A model generated the notes under the pieces. That model had not been told where the DNA came from. It made no database searches and was given only the letters and a program-made list of their open reading frames with translations. Made by a program: the position numbers and the translations under genes. Below, piece by piece: positions 27,505 to 37,098 of a stretch of 55,549 bases of DNA (position 1 is its first letter; each line of letters begins with the position of its first letter). This stretch comes from an uncultured Acetobacteraceae bacterium. GTDB taxonomy: Bacteria; Pseudomonadota; Alphaproteobacteria; Acetobacterales; Acetobacteraceae. Location: contig CAIXDS010000335.1 of NCBI GenBank assembly GCA_903918195.1, positions 1-55,549 of the forward strand, written 5' to 3'.

Positions 27505-28119
27505 TCAGCCCGCCAGAACGCCCTGTTCGCGCAGGAACCCGAGCAAACCCAGCAGCGGCAGGCCGAGGATGGCGGCGTGTTCGCCCTCGACGGCCGCGAA
27601 CAGGTGGATGCCAAGCCCTTCGAGGCGGTAGGCGCCGACCGTGCTGGTGACGTGCGCGGCTTCGAGCGACAGATAAGTCTCCAGAAACGCGTCGGAAAAT
27701 GCCCGCATGGTCAGGCGCGGCCGGGCCACCGTCTGCCACAGAAGCCGCTCGCCGCGCCGGCACAGCACGGCGGTGACCAGCGTGTGGCTACGGCCGCGCA
27801 GGGCCAGCAGATGGGCGCGGGCGTCGGCCAGGTCCGCCGGCTTGTCGAACCACCGCCCGTCGCACACCAGCAACTGATCGCAGCCGATGACCAGCGCCTC
27901 GGGGTCGTGCCGTGCCACCTGCCGGGCCTTGGCATCGGCCAGAAGCAGCGCGGCGTCTGCCGGGTCCAGTCCCTCGGCACGGGCAGCCTGCTTCAGCGCC
28001 GCCTCGTCCACCTGGGCGGGGCGCGTGCCAAAGCGCAGCCCGGCCGCCGCCAGCAGCGTCCGCCGCGCGGCCGACGCGCTGGCCAGCAGCAGGCGCGGCG
28101 TCGCCGCCTGCAGGCTCAT
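27505..28119 (-). CDS. maf: Maf-like nucleotide pyrophosphatase
   Basis: 204-residue Maf/Ham1-superfamily protein that hydrolyses modified or canonical nucleoside triphosphates. Landmarks are [21 protein letters not shown] at the N-terminus, [18 protein letters not shown] with the catalytic Asp, and [14 protein letters not shown] near the end. The ATG at 28119 overlaps the upstream PEP-synthase-regulator stop by 4 bp. This PPSR-maf order next to hemE is the usual arrangement beside the alphaproteobacterial origin. Which Maf subclass it belongs to is not clear. Confidence 0.88.
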   Translation of the reverse strand: MSLQAATPRLLLASASAARRTLLAAAGLRFGTRPAQVDEAALKQAARAEGLDPADAALLLADAKARQVARHDPEALVIGCDQLLVCDGRWFDKPADLADARAHLLALRGRSHTLVTAVLCRRGERLLWQTVARPRLTMRAFSDAFLETYLSLEAAHVTSTVGAYRLEGLGIHLFAAVEGEHAAILGLPLLGLLGFLREQGVLAG

Positions 28120-28988
28120 GGCGGCGGCGCCGGACTCCCCGCGGCGGCTTCGGCGGCCTTGCGACGCCGTTCGTGCCAGGCCTCCATCAATTGCAGCATG
28201 GTCGCCGCGGTCTCCTCGATCGAGCGCCTGGTCACGTCGATCACCGGCCAGCCGCGCTTGACGCAGAGCCGGCGCGCCCACAGCAGCTCCGCCTTCACCG
28301 CGTCGAGATCGACATACTCGCCGCTGTCCTGGTGGGTCGTGCCGGTGCCGATCATGCGCAACCGGTGCCGGCGGATCTCGATCAGCGCTTGCGCCTCGAT
28401 GGTCAGGCCGATGACCGGGCAGCGCGGATTGTCCAGCCCGGGCGGCGCCGGCAGCCCCGGCACCAGCGGGATATTGGCCGCCTTGATGCCGCGGTTGGCC
28501 AGATAGAACGAGGTCGGCGTTTTCGAACTGCGCGAGACGCCCACCAGCACCACGTCGGCGGCGGCAATGCCGGCCTGGGCCTGACCGTCGTCATGCGCGA
28601 GCACGTAATGCATGGCATCGATGCGGCGGAAATAATCGGCGTCCAGCACGTATTGCCGGCCCGGCCGGGCGGCCGCCTTCTCGCCGAACTGCTCCTGGAA
28701 CATGCTCATCACCGGGTCGAGCACGTTCACCACGGGCAGGCCGAGCCGCTCGCAGAAGGTCTCCAGCTCCGCCCGCAAACCGGTTTCCACCAGGGTGGAC
28801 AGCACCGGACCGGGCTCCGCCTCGATGCCTTCCAGAACCCGGTGCAGCTGGAAGCGGGTCCGGATCAGGCTCCAGCGATGGTACAGAATGCTCGCGTGTT
28901 CGAACTGTGACACCGTCGCCCGGGCGATGGAGTTCAGTGTCTCCCCGGTTGCATCCGATACCAGATGCAGGTTCATGCGGCTGGGCAT
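28116..28988 (-). CDS. PEP synthase regulatory kinase/pyrophosphorylase (DUF299)
   Basis: About 290 residues. It is a bifunctional protein that phosphorylates and dephosphorylates phosphoenolpyruvate synthase or pyruvate phosphate dikinase. Diagnostic blocks are [31 protein letters not shown], the P-loop-like [31 protein letters not shown] and [18 protein letters not shown]. ATGs at 28988 and 28976 are both possible starts; the second matches the commonest family start, and neither has a clear RBS. It should not be confused with the photosynthesis repressor PpsR. It is the RP001-type gene flanking oriC and diverges from hemE. Confidence 0.93.
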   Translation of the reverse strand: MPSRMNLHLVSDATGETLNSIARATVSQFEHASILYHRWSLIRTRFQLHRVLEGIEAEPGPVLSTLVETGLRAELETFCERLGLPVVNVLDPVMSMFQEQFGEKAAARPGRQYVLDADYFRRIDAMHYVLAHDDGQAQAGIAAADVVLVGVSRSSKTPTSFYLANRGIKAANIPLVPGLPAPPGLDNPRCPVIGLTIEAQALIEIRRHRLRMIGTGTTHQDSGEYVDLDAVKAELLWARRLCVKRGWPVIDVTRRSIEETAATMLQLMEAWHERRRKAAEAAAGSPAPPP

Positions 28989-29302
28989 GCAGCGGAGGAT
29001 AGCGGGGATAAGGGGGATGAAAACCCCCGATCGGCGGCGCGGGTCGCCACAGCGGGGATAAGACGCGGAATCCGGGTACCCGGGACAGAATCTTCGTCTC
29101 GCCGGCAAGACGTCGGGATGAAAACAGAATCCGTCGCAGATTCAATGGTTTTGCAGCCGACTCCCCGGTGGATATCCAGGGGAAGGAAAAATCCGCAACC
29201 CGGTACCCCGTTATCCACAGGCCCTCTTAGGACTCCAACCCATTTCTTTTCTCTTCTCACTGTTTAAGAAGGGCGGCGATCGAACCCAGGCGGACCGGTA
29301 CC
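28989..29302. other. probable chromosomal replication origin (oriC)
   Basis: Gap between the divergent PEP-synthase-regulator and hemE genes, the position of oriC in Caulobacter, Rickettsia and other alphaproteobacteria. It contains one perfect DnaA box TTATCCACA (29211-29219). Two copies of AGCGGGGATAAG (29001-29012, 29051-29062) carry the TTATCC core on the minus strand, and a two-mismatch box lies at 29167-29175. Four GANTC (CcrM) sites lie at 29068, 29088, 29127 and 29139. A pyrimidine-rich A/T stretch at about 29240-29270 could unwind. hemE and rho point right and maf points left, co-directional with forks leaving here. Confidence 0.72.
29211..29219 (+). promoter_or_regulatory. DnaA box, perfect match
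   Basis: TTATCCACA, identical to the canonical DnaA box, lies within the putative origin and about 20 bp from the T/C-rich candidate unwinding stretch. Confidence 0.8.
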
Positions 29303-30325
29303 ATGGCGAAGAAGCTGTTGCGGGTGTTGGCGGGCGAGGCGGTATGGCCGCCGCCCATGTGGTTGATGCGGCAGGCCGGGCGATATTTGCCCGAGTACCG
29401 CGAGGTGCGGGCGCAGGCCGGCGGCTTCATCGACCTGTGTACCAACCCGGCCCTGGCCACCGAGGTGACGCTGCAGCCGCTGCGCCGCTACGGCTTCGAT
29501 GCCGCCATCCTGTTCAGTGACATCCTCATGCTGCCCTGGGCGCTCGGCCAGGGGCTGCGCTTCGCCGAGGGCGAAGGACCGCAACTGCCGCCGATCCGCG
29601 ACGAAGCCGGCCTTGACGCGCTGGACCCGGCCCGCCTGCCGAAAGCCATTGAGCCGATCCTGGAAACGGTGCAGCGGCTGAGTGCCACGGTGGGCGATGC
29701 CACCCTGATCGGCTTCGCCGGCAGCCCCTTCACCGTCGCCTGCTACATGGTGCAGGGCAGCGGCTCGAAGGAATGGGACCATGTGCGCCTGATGGCGTGG
29801 TGCAACCCGGCCCTGTTCGCCCGGCTGATCGACCTGGTGACCGAGCAGACCATTGTCTACCTCTCGGCCCAGATCGATGCCGGCGCCGAAGCGGTCATGC
29901 TGTTCGACTCCTGGGCCGGCGTGCTGGCGCCGTCGCTGTTCCGGGCGCATGTCATCGAGCCCTCGGCGCGCATCGCCGCGGCCATCCGGGCGCGCCATCC
30001 GGGCGTGCCGGTGATCGGCTTTCCCCGTCAGGCCGGCACCATGCTGGCCGAGTTTGCCCGCGCCACCGGCGTGCAGGGGGTGAGTATCGACACCTCGGCT
30101 GATCCGGTGGTCGCCGCCCGCGAGGTGCCGGCGCACGTGGCCATCCAGGGCAACCTCGATCCGCTGGTGCTGGTGGCCGGCGGGCAGGCGCTGGCGCGCG
30201 AGACCGATGCCGTCCTGGCGGCCTTGCGCGGCCGGCCGTTCATCTTCAACCTGGGGCACGGCATCGTGCCGCAGACACCGCCGGACCATGTTGCCGAGCT
30301 GGTGGCCCGCGTCCGCGCGGCTTGA
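29303..30325 (+). CDS. hemE: uroporphyrinogen decarboxylase
   Basis: 340-residue cytoplasmic enzyme converting uroporphyrinogen III to coproporphyrinogen III, for heme and bacteriochlorophyll. Near the N-terminus it carries PPMWLMRQAGRYLPEYRE, a signature of the family, then IGFAGSPFTVACYMVQG and FNLGHGIVPQTPPDHV at the C-terminus. It starts at ATG 29303, just right of the putative origin, and leads a run hemE-hemH-HAD-hemJ. Confidence 0.97.
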   Translation: MAKKLLRVLAGEAVWPPPMWLMRQAGRYLPEYREVRAQAGGFIDLCTNPALATEVTLQPLRRYGFDAAILFSDILMLPWALGQGLRFAEGEGPQLPPIRDEAGLDALDPARLPKAIEPILETVQRLSATVGDATLIGFAGSPFTVACYMVQGSGSKEWDHVRLMAWCNPALFARLIDLVTEQTIVYLSAQIDAGAEAVMLFDSWAGVLAPSLFRAHVIEPSARIAAAIRARHPGVPVIGFPRQAGTMLAEFARATGVQGVSIDTSADPVVAAREVPAHVAIQGNLDPLVLVAGGQALARETDAVLAALRGRPFIFNLGHGIVPQTPPDHVAELVARVRAA

Positions 30326-30355
30326 CCTGGAGGGCCGTGCCGTCAAGTTTCGCCG

Positions 30356-31447
30356 ATGACCAAGCCGCGCATCGCCGTCGTCCTGTTCAACCTGGGCGGG
30401 CCGGACCGGCCGGAGAGCATCCGGCCCTTTCTGGTGAACCTGTTCACCGATCCGGCCATCCTGCGGGTGAATTTCTTCATCCGCCCTTTTCTGGGCCGCC
30501 TTATTGCGGCGGCCCGGGTACGGCCGGCAACGGAGAACTACGCCCATATCGGCGGCCGCTCGCCCTTGCTCGAGCTGACCGGGCAGCAGGCGCGCGCGCT
30601 GGAAGCCGAGCTGGGCGAGTTCGAGGCGCGCTGCTTCGTCGCCATGCGCTACTGGCACCCGATGAGCGAGCAGGTGGCGCGCGAGGTGCGGGACTGGAAC
30701 CCCGACCGGGTGCTGCTGCTGCCGCTCTATCCGCAGTTTTCCACCACCACCACCGGCAGCAGCCTGACCGCCTGGCGGGAAGCGGCGGCCAAGGTGGCGC
30801 TGGTCAAGCCCACCACCTCGCTGTGCTGCTACTACGGCGACAATGGGTTCACCCATGCCGCGGCGATGATCGTGCGGCGCGCCTGGGAGGCGGCGCGCGC
30901 CGCTCTGCCGGCCGGGTTGCCGCTGCGGGTGCTGTTCTCGGCGCACGGGCTGCCGAAGGTGATCATCGACAACGGCGACCCCTACCAGTTCCAGATCGAG
31001 CGCACCGTGGCCGACACGGTGCGGTATCTGCGCATCCCCGGCCTCGACCACGCCATCTGCTACCAGTCGCGCGCCACGCCGCAGGAATGGATCGGCCCCT
31101 CCACCGAGGAGGAGATCGAACGCGCCGGCCGCGACAAAGTGGCGGTGCTGGTGGTGCCGATCGCCTTCGTCTCGGAGCATACCGAGACGCTGGTGGAGCT
31201 CGACATCGAGTACAAGGAATTTGCCCGCGAGGCCGGGGTGGAATATTATTTCCGCGCCCCTACCCCGAACGCGGATACCGGTTTTATCGCCGCCCTGGCG
31301 GCCCTGGTGCGGCGGATGCATGAATTCGGGCCCGGCACCTGCAGCCATCAGGGCGGCCGGACCTGCCCGGCGCCGCACACCGATTGTCCGTTCGCCCGCG
31401 CCGATCCGCGCGAGCGGGTGCGGTCACGCTGGGCGCGCACAACCTGA
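30356..31447 (+). CDS. hemH: ferrochelatase
   Basis: 363-residue enzyme inserting Fe(II) into protoporphyrin IX at the inner membrane. It begins KPRIAVVLFNLGGPDRPESIRPFLVNLFTD. The catalytic His lies in VLFSAHGLPKVII, and the SRATPQEWIGPSTEEEIER and VVPIAFVSEHTETLVELDIEY blocks match the family. The C-terminus has several Cys (TCSHQGGRTCPAPHTDCPF), which might bind an Fe-S cluster as in some ferrochelatases. It follows hemE by 30 bp. Confidence 0.96.
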   Translation: MTKPRIAVVLFNLGGPDRPESIRPFLVNLFTDPAILRVNFFIRPFLGRLIAAARVRPATENYAHIGGRSPLLELTGQQARALEAELGEFEARCFVAMRYWHPMSEQVAREVRDWNPDRVLLLPLYPQFSTTTTGSSLTAWREAAAKVALVKPTTSLCCYYGDNGFTHAAAMIVRRAWEAARAALPAGLPLRVLFSAHGLPKVIIDNGDPYQFQIERTVADTVRYLRIPGLDHAICYQSRATPQEWIGPSTEEEIERAGRDKVAVLVVPIAFVSEHTETLVELDIEYKEFAREAGVEYYFRAPTPNADTGFIAALAALVRRMHEFGPGTCSHQGGRTCPAPHTDCPFARADPRERVRSRWARTT

Positions 31448-31460
31448 TGAACCCCACCTT

Positions 31461-32141
31461 ATGAGCCATCGGCGCGCCGATCTGCGGTTGGTGATTTTCG
31501 ACTGCGACGGGGTGCTCGTCGACAGCGAGCCGGTCAGCAACCGGGTGGTTGCGGCCGAACTGACCGCGCTCGGCTGGGCGATGACCCAGGACGAGGCGGA
31601 GCGCCGCTTCCTCGGCATGACGATTACCGACATGGTGCCGGTGATCGAGCGCCGGCTTGGCCGGACGGTGGCACCGGGCTGGCAGCTTGCGCTGTCGCAG
31701 CACCTGGTGGCGACCCTCGCGCGGGAAGCGGAGCCGGTGGCGGGCGCCCTGGAGGCACTGGCCTGGGTGTCGGCGCTCGGCCTGCCGTGGCGGGTGGCGT
31801 CGAATTCCTCGCATGCGGAGATGGCCGCCAAATTCGCCCGCATCGGCATTCTGTCCCTGGTTGCCGGCCGGGTGCACAGCCACAGCGATGTGCCCCGTGG
31901 CAAGCCGGCGCCGGATCTGTTCCTCGCCGCCGCCTCGGCCGAAGGGGTCACGCCGGGAGAATGCCTGGTGATCGAGGACAGCCCGCCCGGGGTGCGCGCG
32001 GCAGTGTCGGCCGGCATGGACTGCCTGGGCTACGCACCCCATTCCGACGGCGCCGCGCTGCGCGCACTCGGCGCCGTCCCGTTCCATTCGATGTTTGACG
32101 TGCCGGCGCTCATCGCCGCGGCACTGCGGAGGGCAGCATGA
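31461..32141 (+). CDS. HAD-superfamily hydrolase inside the hem cluster
   Basis: 226-residue HAD phosphatase of the beta-phosphoglucomutase/phosphoglycolate phosphatase type. Motif I is VIFDCDGVLVDSEP, motif II VASNSSHAEMA, motif III GKPAPDLFLAAA and motif IV CLVIEDSPPGVRAA. The ATG at 31461 follows the hemH stop by 13 bp, and the end overlaps hemJ by 4 bp, so co-expression with heme genes is clear. The substrate is unknown. Confidence 0.88.
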   Translation: MSHRRADLRLVIFDCDGVLVDSEPVSNRVVAAELTALGWAMTQDEAERRFLGMTITDMVPVIERRLGRTVAPGWQLALSQHLVATLAREAEPVAGALEALAWVSALGLPWRVASNSSHAEMAAKFARIGILSLVAGRVHSHSDVPRGKPAPDLFLAAASAEGVTPGECLVIEDSPPGVRAAVSAGMDCLGYAPHSDGAALRALGAVPFHSMFDVPALIAAALRRAA

Positions 32142-32590
32142 CCATCGACGCACTGGCCTATGCCTACCTGTGGCTCAAGGCGCTCCACGTCATCAGCCTG
32201 ATCGCCTGGATGGCCGGGCTGTTCTATCTGCCGCGGCTGTATGTTTATCACACCATGATCCAGCCCGGCACGCCGGAGAGCGAGCGCTTCAAGGTGATGG
32301 AGCGCCGCCTGCTCAAGGCGATCATGAACCCGGCCATGATCGCCACCTGGACCTTCGGCATCCTGCTGGTGCTGACCCCGGGGGTGATCGACTGGCGCCA
32401 GGGCTGGTGGCACACCAAGCTGTTCTGCGTGCTCGGTATGACAGTGTATCACCAGGGCCTGGCCGTCTGGCGGCGTGGCTTCCTCGAGGACCGCAACCGC
32501 CTGTCCGAGCGGTTTTTCCGGATCGCCAACGAGGTGCCGACGCTGCTGATGATTATCATCGTCATCATGGTGATCGTGAAGCCGTTCTGA
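32138..32590 (+). CDS. hemJ: protoporphyrinogen oxidase HemJ
   Basis: 150-residue membrane protein with four helices that oxidises protoporphyrinogen IX to protoporphyrin IX. WLKALHVISLIAWMAGLFYLPRLYVYH carries the conserved His and Arg pattern; WWHTKLFCVLGMTVYH and the C-terminal FRIANEVPTLLMIIIVIMVIVKPF match the UPF0093/HemJ family. It is coupled by a 4-bp overlap to the HAD gene. With hemE and hemH it covers three late heme steps. Confidence 0.95.
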   Translation: MTIDALAYAYLWLKALHVISLIAWMAGLFYLPRLYVYHTMIQPGTPESERFKVMERRLLKAIMNPAMIATWTFGILLVLTPGVIDWRQGWWHTKLFCVLGMTVYHQGLAVWRRGFLEDRNRLSERFFRIANEVPTLLMIIIVIMVIVKPF

Positions 32591-32889
32591 CCGATGCCGC
32601 CGCGGCGGCCCCCCGCGCGGCGAGGTGGGTGGCGCGGCGGCCGGTACGGATTTTCCTGCACGTCAGGGTTGACGCGACGCAATGGGGCACCTAGCTTGAC
32701 CTCCCAGGTGCGGACGCTGCGTCGCTGGCGATTCCACCATCCGCAACTACCCCTCCTTCTGGACAGGGCTGGCGTTTCCCCGAACACCCGGTTCGGGCGA
32801 ATCCGGCAGGCGAGCATCCGGCCACGCAGCGCGGCCCCGCCGATGCTCCTGTCCTCCCTTCCCGCACGACCGAACATCAGGCGTTCCCG
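32591..32889 (+). other. rho leader, no gene seen
   Basis: About 300 bp between hemJ and rho. I see no gene in it. A TTGACC hexamer at 32696-32701 could be a -35 element, but no convincing -10 follows. Long rho leaders carry autoregulatory Rho-termination sites in other bacteria; that is possible here but not visible. Confidence 0.3.
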
Positions 32890-34164
32890 ATGCACCTTGC
32901 CGACCTGAAAAAAATGCCGCCGGCGGAACTGCTGAGCAAGGCAGAATCCCTGCAGATCGAGAACGCGTCGTCGCTGCGCAAGCAGGACATGATGTTCGCG
33001 ATCCTCAAAAGCCTGGCCGATAACGAAACGGCGATCTATGGTGAGGGCACGCTCGAGATTCTGCCGGACGGGTTCGGCTTTCTGCGCAGCGCCGATTCCA
33101 ACTACCTGCCCGGGCCGGACGACATCTACATCAGCCCGGCCCAGGTGCGCCGCTTCGCGCTGCGCACCGGCGACACGGTGGAAGGCTCGATCCGCGCGCC
33201 CAAGGACGGCGAGCGCTACTTCGCCATGCTCAAGGTCAACACCATCAATTTCCAGCCGCCCGACGCGGTGAAGCACCGGATCAATTTCGACAATCTCACC
33301 CCGCTCTATCCCGATCGCCGTCTCAAGATGGAGATGGAGAATTTTCAGTCGGTGGCGAAGGGGCCGACCAAGGACCTGACCCCGCGCGTGATCGACCTGA
33401 TCGCGCCGATCGGCATGGGCCAGCGCGCCCTGATCGTGGCGCCGCCGCGCACCGGCAAAACGGTGATGCTGCAGAACATCGCCACCGCCATCAGCCACAA
33501 CCACCCGGACGTGTTCCTGATGGTGCTGCTGATCGACGAGCGGCCCGAGGAAGTCACCGACATGTCGCGCACGGTGAAGGGCGAGGTGGTGGCCAGCACC
33601 TTCGACGAGCCGGCAACCCGCCACGTGCAGGTGACCGAAATGGTGCTCGAGAAGGCCAAGCGGCTGGTCGAGCACAAACGCGACGTGGTCATCCTGCTCG
33701 ACAGCATCACCCGGCTGGCACGCGCCTACAACACCGTGGTGCCCTCCTCGGGCAAGGTGCTGACCGGCGGCGTGGACGCCAACGCGTTGCAGCGGCCGAA
33801 GCGTTTCTTCGGCGCGGCCCGCAACATCGAGGAAGGTGGCTCGCTGACCATCATCTCCACCGCCCTGATCGACACCGGCAGCCGCATGGACGAGGTGATC
33901 TTCGAGGAGTTCAAGGGCACCGGCAATTCCGAGATCATCCTGGACCGCAAGCTCTCGGACAAGCGGACCTTCCCGGCGATCGACATCACGAAAAGCGGCA
34001 CCCGCAAGGAAGAGCTGCTGGTGGACCGCGGCACGCTGTCCAAGATGTGGGTGCTGCGGCGTATCCTGAACCCGATGGGGACCATGGATGCGATGGATTT
34101 CCTGTTGGACAAGCTGAAATACAGCAAGACCAATCAGGACTTCTTCGACGCGATGAATACCTGA
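32890..34164 (+). CDS. rho: transcription termination factor Rho
   Basis: 424-residue hexameric RNA helicase. The N-terminal helical domain ([21 protein letters not shown]) is followed by the cold-shock-like RNA-binding domain ([29 protein letters not shown]). The ATPase core has Walker A APPRTGKT, Walker [16 protein letters not shown] and the Q/R-loop region, then [24 protein letters not shown]. The length is normal for an alphaproteobacterial Rho without insertion domain. Confidence 0.98.
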   Translation: MHLADLKKMPPAELLSKAESLQIENASSLRKQDMMFAILKSLADNETAIYGEGTLEILPDGFGFLRSADSNYLPGPDDIYISPAQVRRFALRTGDTVEGSIRAPKDGERYFAMLKVNTINFQPPDAVKHRINFDNLTPLYPDRRLKMEMENFQSVAKGPTKDLTPRVIDLIAPIGMGQRALIVAPPRTGKTVMLQNIATAISHNHPDVFLMVLLIDERPEEVTDMSRTVKGEVVASTFDEPATRHVQVTEMVLEKAKRLVEHKRDVVILLDSITRLARAYNTVVPSSGKVLTGGVDANALQRPKRFFGAARNIEEGGSLTIISTALIDTGSRMDEVIFEEFKGTGNSEIILDRKLSDKRTFPAIDITKSGTRKEELLVDRGTLSKMWVLRRILNPMGTMDAMDFLLDKLKYSKTNQDFFDAMNT

Positions 34165-34181
34165 CCCGGGCCATCTGCCTC

Positions 34182-34208
34182 TTCCCCCTCCCATTCTGGG
34201 AGGGGGAA
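34182..34208. terminator. hairpin between convergent rho and a secreted-protein gene
   Basis: Perfect 11-bp stem TTCCCCCTCCC/GGGAGGGGGAA with the loop ATTCT. The A/T ends give short T-runs within the stem on either strand, so it could serve both convergent transcripts. Confidence 0.7.
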
Positions 34209-34218
34209 AAATATCTTG

Positions 34219-35025
34219 TCAGTCCACGCCGAAGTCGAAATAGCTGTCCAGTCCGTTGGCAAAGAAGCCCGCGACGCGCACTTGGCTGTTGTAAAGCACC
34301 AAGGCATATTCTCCCGCAGCAAGCGGGTTGGCCACGGCGATCCGGTAGATTGTGTAGCCTGGCGGTGCGCGGGACTGGTCGGGCAACCGGGCGGAGGTTG
34401 TCGCCACCACCCGATCCCGATGAATGCCGCTTGAATAGCTCATATATCCGCCGCCCACGAGCACTTCCCGGGTGCCATTGTTTCGGACGGCGAAGTTGGC
34501 GAGGGTGAAATAACTCTCGGCCTGTGCGTTGCTCGGCACAGCCAGCAGGAACTCGGGCTGGCGGCTGCGCAGGCGCAGCGTCGCGCGCGTTCCGCCGAGC
34601 ACAGCGTACTGTGCGAACCCACCGAATCCCATGGCGCGCGCGGCCATGCGCATTTGCGGCGTCAGGTAGCGCATGGGCTCCTGCTGCCCGGCATCGCTCA
34701 GAATCACTTCTTCGGGGTTGAGGGCGCCATGCAGGGCCGGAGTTGCGCGGCCGGCAGGGGTCGGCGCGCGGTACGCCGTCGTCTCGACCATGGCGGAAAT
34801 GATCGCGTCAGACACGCCGGCTTGCCGCAGCCGGATCAGTTCGCTTGCCGAGGTGTTGAACGCTGTCTGACCGCTCCGGATGACGGTGAGGATCGTGCCA
34901 TCGGCCATGTTGGAGCGGACAAGGCCGATGATGTCCTGATTTGTCAGGGGCTTGGAATCCTGGGAGCGGGCCGGCGCGGCAGCAAACGCAAACAGCAGGA
35001 ACAGGATGCAGAGCAGGCGGACCAT
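34219..35025 (-). CDS. secreted protein of unknown function
   Basis: 268 residues with a Sec signal peptide (about 1-21, cleavage near ARS). The mature N-terminus [26 protein letters not shown] plus [19 protein letters not shown] is a small helical module seen in many exported bacterial proteins of unknown role. The C-terminal half is beta-rich ([21 protein letters not shown]). No catalytic motif is seen. It converges on rho with a shared hairpin. Confidence 0.7.
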   Translation of the reverse strand: MVRLLCILFLLFAFAAAPARSQDSKPLTNQDIIGLVRSNMADGTILTVIRSGQTAFNTSASELIRLRQAGVSDAIISAMVETTAYRAPTPAGRATPALHGALNPEEVILSDAGQQEPMRYLTPQMRMAARAMGFGGFAQYAVLGGTRATLRLRSRQPEFLLAVPSNAQAESYFTLANFAVRNNGTREVLVGGGYMSYSSGIHRDRVVATTSARLPDQSRAPPGYTIYRIAVANPLAAGEYALVLYNSQVRVAGFFANGLDSYFDFGVD

Positions 35026-35116
35026 TGATATCTCCGGGCTATGCCCGGCGTCGCCCGGGTTGCGGAAGGGTCTGTGCTGACGCTATTCCGTCCACAAGTT
35101 GGTTGCAAGGACGCCC

Positions 35117-35161
35117 TATAATCCGCCTCGAACGGATCAGCTTGCGGATATCAAGATATCC
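35117..35161 (+). promoter_or_regulatory. ahcY promoter -10 and operator-like palindrome
   Basis: TATAAT at 35117-35122 is a perfect -10; the -35 is weak. Downstream, GGATATC-AA-GATATCC at 35146-35161 forms a 7-2-7 inverted repeat about where transcription would have just begun. ArsR-family SAH sensors (SahR) control ahcY in some proteobacteria, so it is a candidate repressor site. The link to SahR is inference. Confidence 0.5.
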
Positions 35162-35195
35162 TTATACACGCGCGGCTGACATCAGGAGCTCCACC

Positions 35196-36494
35196 ATGCC
35201 CGACAATGCTGACTACAAGGTCAAGGACATCTCCCTCGCCGAATGGGGCGCCAAGGAAATTTCCATGGCCGAGGACGAAATGCCCGGGCTGATGGCGATC
35301 CGTGCCGAATACGGCGATTCCCGGCCGTTGGCCGGCGCCCGCATCGCCGGCTGCCTGCACATGACCATCCAGACCGCGGTGCTGATCCAGACGCTGGAGC
35401 ATCTGGGCGCCACCGTGCGCTGGTCGTCGTGCAACATCTTCTCGACCCAGGACCATGCCGCCGCGGCGGTCGCCGCGGCCGGAACCCCGGTGTTCGCCTG
35501 GAAGGGCATGAACGAGGAGGAGTTCTGGTGGTGCATCGAACAGACCGTGCGCGGTCCCGACGGCTGGGCCCCGAACTTGATCCTCGATGACGGCGGCGAT
35601 CTGACCCTGCTGCTGCACAATAAGTACCCCAAGATGCTGGCCGAGGTGCGCGGCATCAGCGAGGAGACCACCACCGGCGTGCACCGCCTGTGGGAAATGG
35701 CCCGCGCCGGCACCCTCCTGGTGCCCGCCATCAACGTCAACGACAGCGTGACCAAATCCAAGTTCGACAATCTGTACGGCTGCCGCGAGAGCCTGGTGGA
35801 CGCGATCCGCCGCGGCACCGACGTGATGATGGCCGGCAAGGTGGCGGTGGTGAACGGCTTCGGCGACGTGGGCAAGGGCTCGGCCGCCAGCCTGCGCCAG
35901 GCCGGCTGCCGGGTGAAGGTAACCGAGGTCGATCCAATCTGCGCCCTGCAGGCGGCGATGGAGGGCTACGAGGTCACCACCATGGACGACGCGGCGCCGG
36001 CGGCTGACATTTTTGTTACCGCCACCGGCAATGTGGACGTCATCACCATCGAGCATATGCGGCGCATGAAGCATCGCGCCATCGTGTGCAACATCGGCCA
36101 TTTCGACAGCGAGATTCAGATCGCCGCGCTGCGCAACTACAAATGGGACAACGTCAAGCCGCAGGTGGACGAGGTCGAGTTCCCGGACGGCAAGCGGCTG
36201 ATCGTGCTGTCCGAGGGCCGGTTGGTGAACCTGGGCAATGCCACCGGCCATCCGAGCTTCGTCATGAGCGCGAGCTTCAGCAACCAGGTGCTGGCGCAGC
36301 TTGAGCTGTGGACGGCGCCGGCCGACCGGTACCAGCGGCAGGTCTACACGCTGCCCAAGCACCTCGACGAGAAGGTGGCGGCGCTGCATCTGGCCAAGGT
36401 TGGCGCCAAGCTGACGACGCTGTCACCAAAGCAGGCCGATTATATCGGCGTGGCGCAAAGCGGCCCGTTCAAGCACGACCTCTATCGCTACTGA
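35196..36494 (+). CDS. ahcY: adenosylhomocysteinase
   Basis: 432-residue NAD-dependent enzyme splitting S-adenosylhomocysteine to adenosine and homocysteine. It begins [18 protein letters not shown] at an ATG with AGGAG 7 bp upstream; the longer open frame is not used. Diagnostic blocks are [51 protein letters not shown], the NAD loop [19 protein letters not shown] and the end FKHDLYRY. Cytoplasmic, part of the activated methyl cycle. Confidence 0.97.
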   Translation: MPDNADYKVKDISLAEWGAKEISMAEDEMPGLMAIRAEYGDSRPLAGARIAGCLHMTIQTAVLIQTLEHLGATVRWSSCNIFSTQDHAAAAVAAAGTPVFAWKGMNEEEFWWCIEQTVRGPDGWAPNLILDDGGDLTLLLHNKYPKMLAEVRGISEETTTGVHRLWEMARAGTLLVPAINVNDSVTKSKFDNLYGCRESLVDAIRRGTDVMMAGKVAVVNGFGDVGKGSAASLRQAGCRVKVTEVDPICALQAAMEGYEVTTMDDAAPAADIFVTATGNVDVITIEHMRRMKHRAIVCNIGHFDSEIQIAALRNYKWDNVKPQVDEVEFPDGKRLIVLSEGRLVNLGNATGHPSFVMSASFSNQVLAQLELWTAPADRYQRQVYTLPKHLDEKVAALHLAKVGAKLTTLSPKQADYIGVAQSGPFKHDLYRY

Positions 36495-36504
36495 TACCTG
36501 ATGT

Positions 36505-36541
36505 TCCGTTCGCGACGGTGGGTCCGCCCCCGTCGCGAACG
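36505..36541 (+). terminator. hairpin after ahcY
   Basis: Perfect 13-bp stem CCGTTCGCGACGG/CCGTCGCGAACGG with an 11-base loop, 10 bp after the ahcY stop. No T-run follows. Confidence 0.65.
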
Positions 36542-36787
36542 GAGCACGCTCGGGCGGTGGTTATGGCCGGCAGACTCCGGCCGGCGCGCCCGTGCCGCGG
36601 CGGCTGCGGTCACTCTGGTCCGCTGTTTCGGCAGAGTCACATGCCTGTGATGTAACAGAGGCATCATCGGTTTGCAGGGCGAAGCTTTCCTCACATGCTA
36701 TAAGAGGTGCACTTCGCGGAACACCAGGGACGCCCAACCTGGTGTCGGAGTTGTCCGCGCGCGCTGACCTCTGGGGGGATTCCAGAT

Positions 36788-37030
36788 ATGACTGACGTGA
36801 TGACCCGGACGCACCCGTTCGCTTCCGACAGACCGCTCACGCTCGCCGTGGCGCGCGCCCTGTCGACCATGCGCGACGAGGCGTCCGCGTCCGACCTGCT
36901 GTTTCTCGAGCGCTGGGAGATCAGCCCGATTCCCGGCACCGCGGCGGCCCTGCGCGTGGGTCAGTTGCGCCGGGCCAACCCGACGCTTGCTGCGGAAATC
37001 CGGGCGGAGCTTGCTTCTCGGCGCCGGTAG
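36788..37030 (+). CDS. small hypothetical protein
   Basis: 80 residues, from an ATG about 10 bp after a GGGGGGA ribosome site. Sequence features are a disordered start, the helical LAVARALSTMRDEASASDLLFLERWEI and a basic end (AEIRAELASRRR). No family is recognised and no membrane segment is seen. About 290 bp upstream separates it from ahcY and holds the ahcY hairpin. Its G/C pattern is consistent with coding, but it may be lineage-specific. Confidence 0.5.
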   Translation: MTDVMTRTHPFASDRPLTLAVARALSTMRDEASASDLLFLERWEISPIPGTAAALRVGQLRRANPTLAAEIRAELASRRR

Positions 37031-37098
37031 CCACATCCAGGCAATTTGCCCTGGGATACTGCGGTATCCACCTAGGGGGCGATTCATTGGAACCCAAT

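Noticed and set aside
29138..29151. IHF site in the putative origin
   Set aside because: The nearest match to the IHF consensus has two mismatches at important positions.
29264..31378. 704-codon minus-strand open frame
   Set aside because: Antisense to hemE and hemH; shadow composition.
32449..34194. 581-codon minus-strand open frame
   Set aside because: Antisense to rho and its leader; shadow composition.
35041..35195. SAH or SAM riboswitch ahead of ahcY
   Set aside because: I could not find the conserved cores of these riboswitches; only a DNA palindrome is evident.
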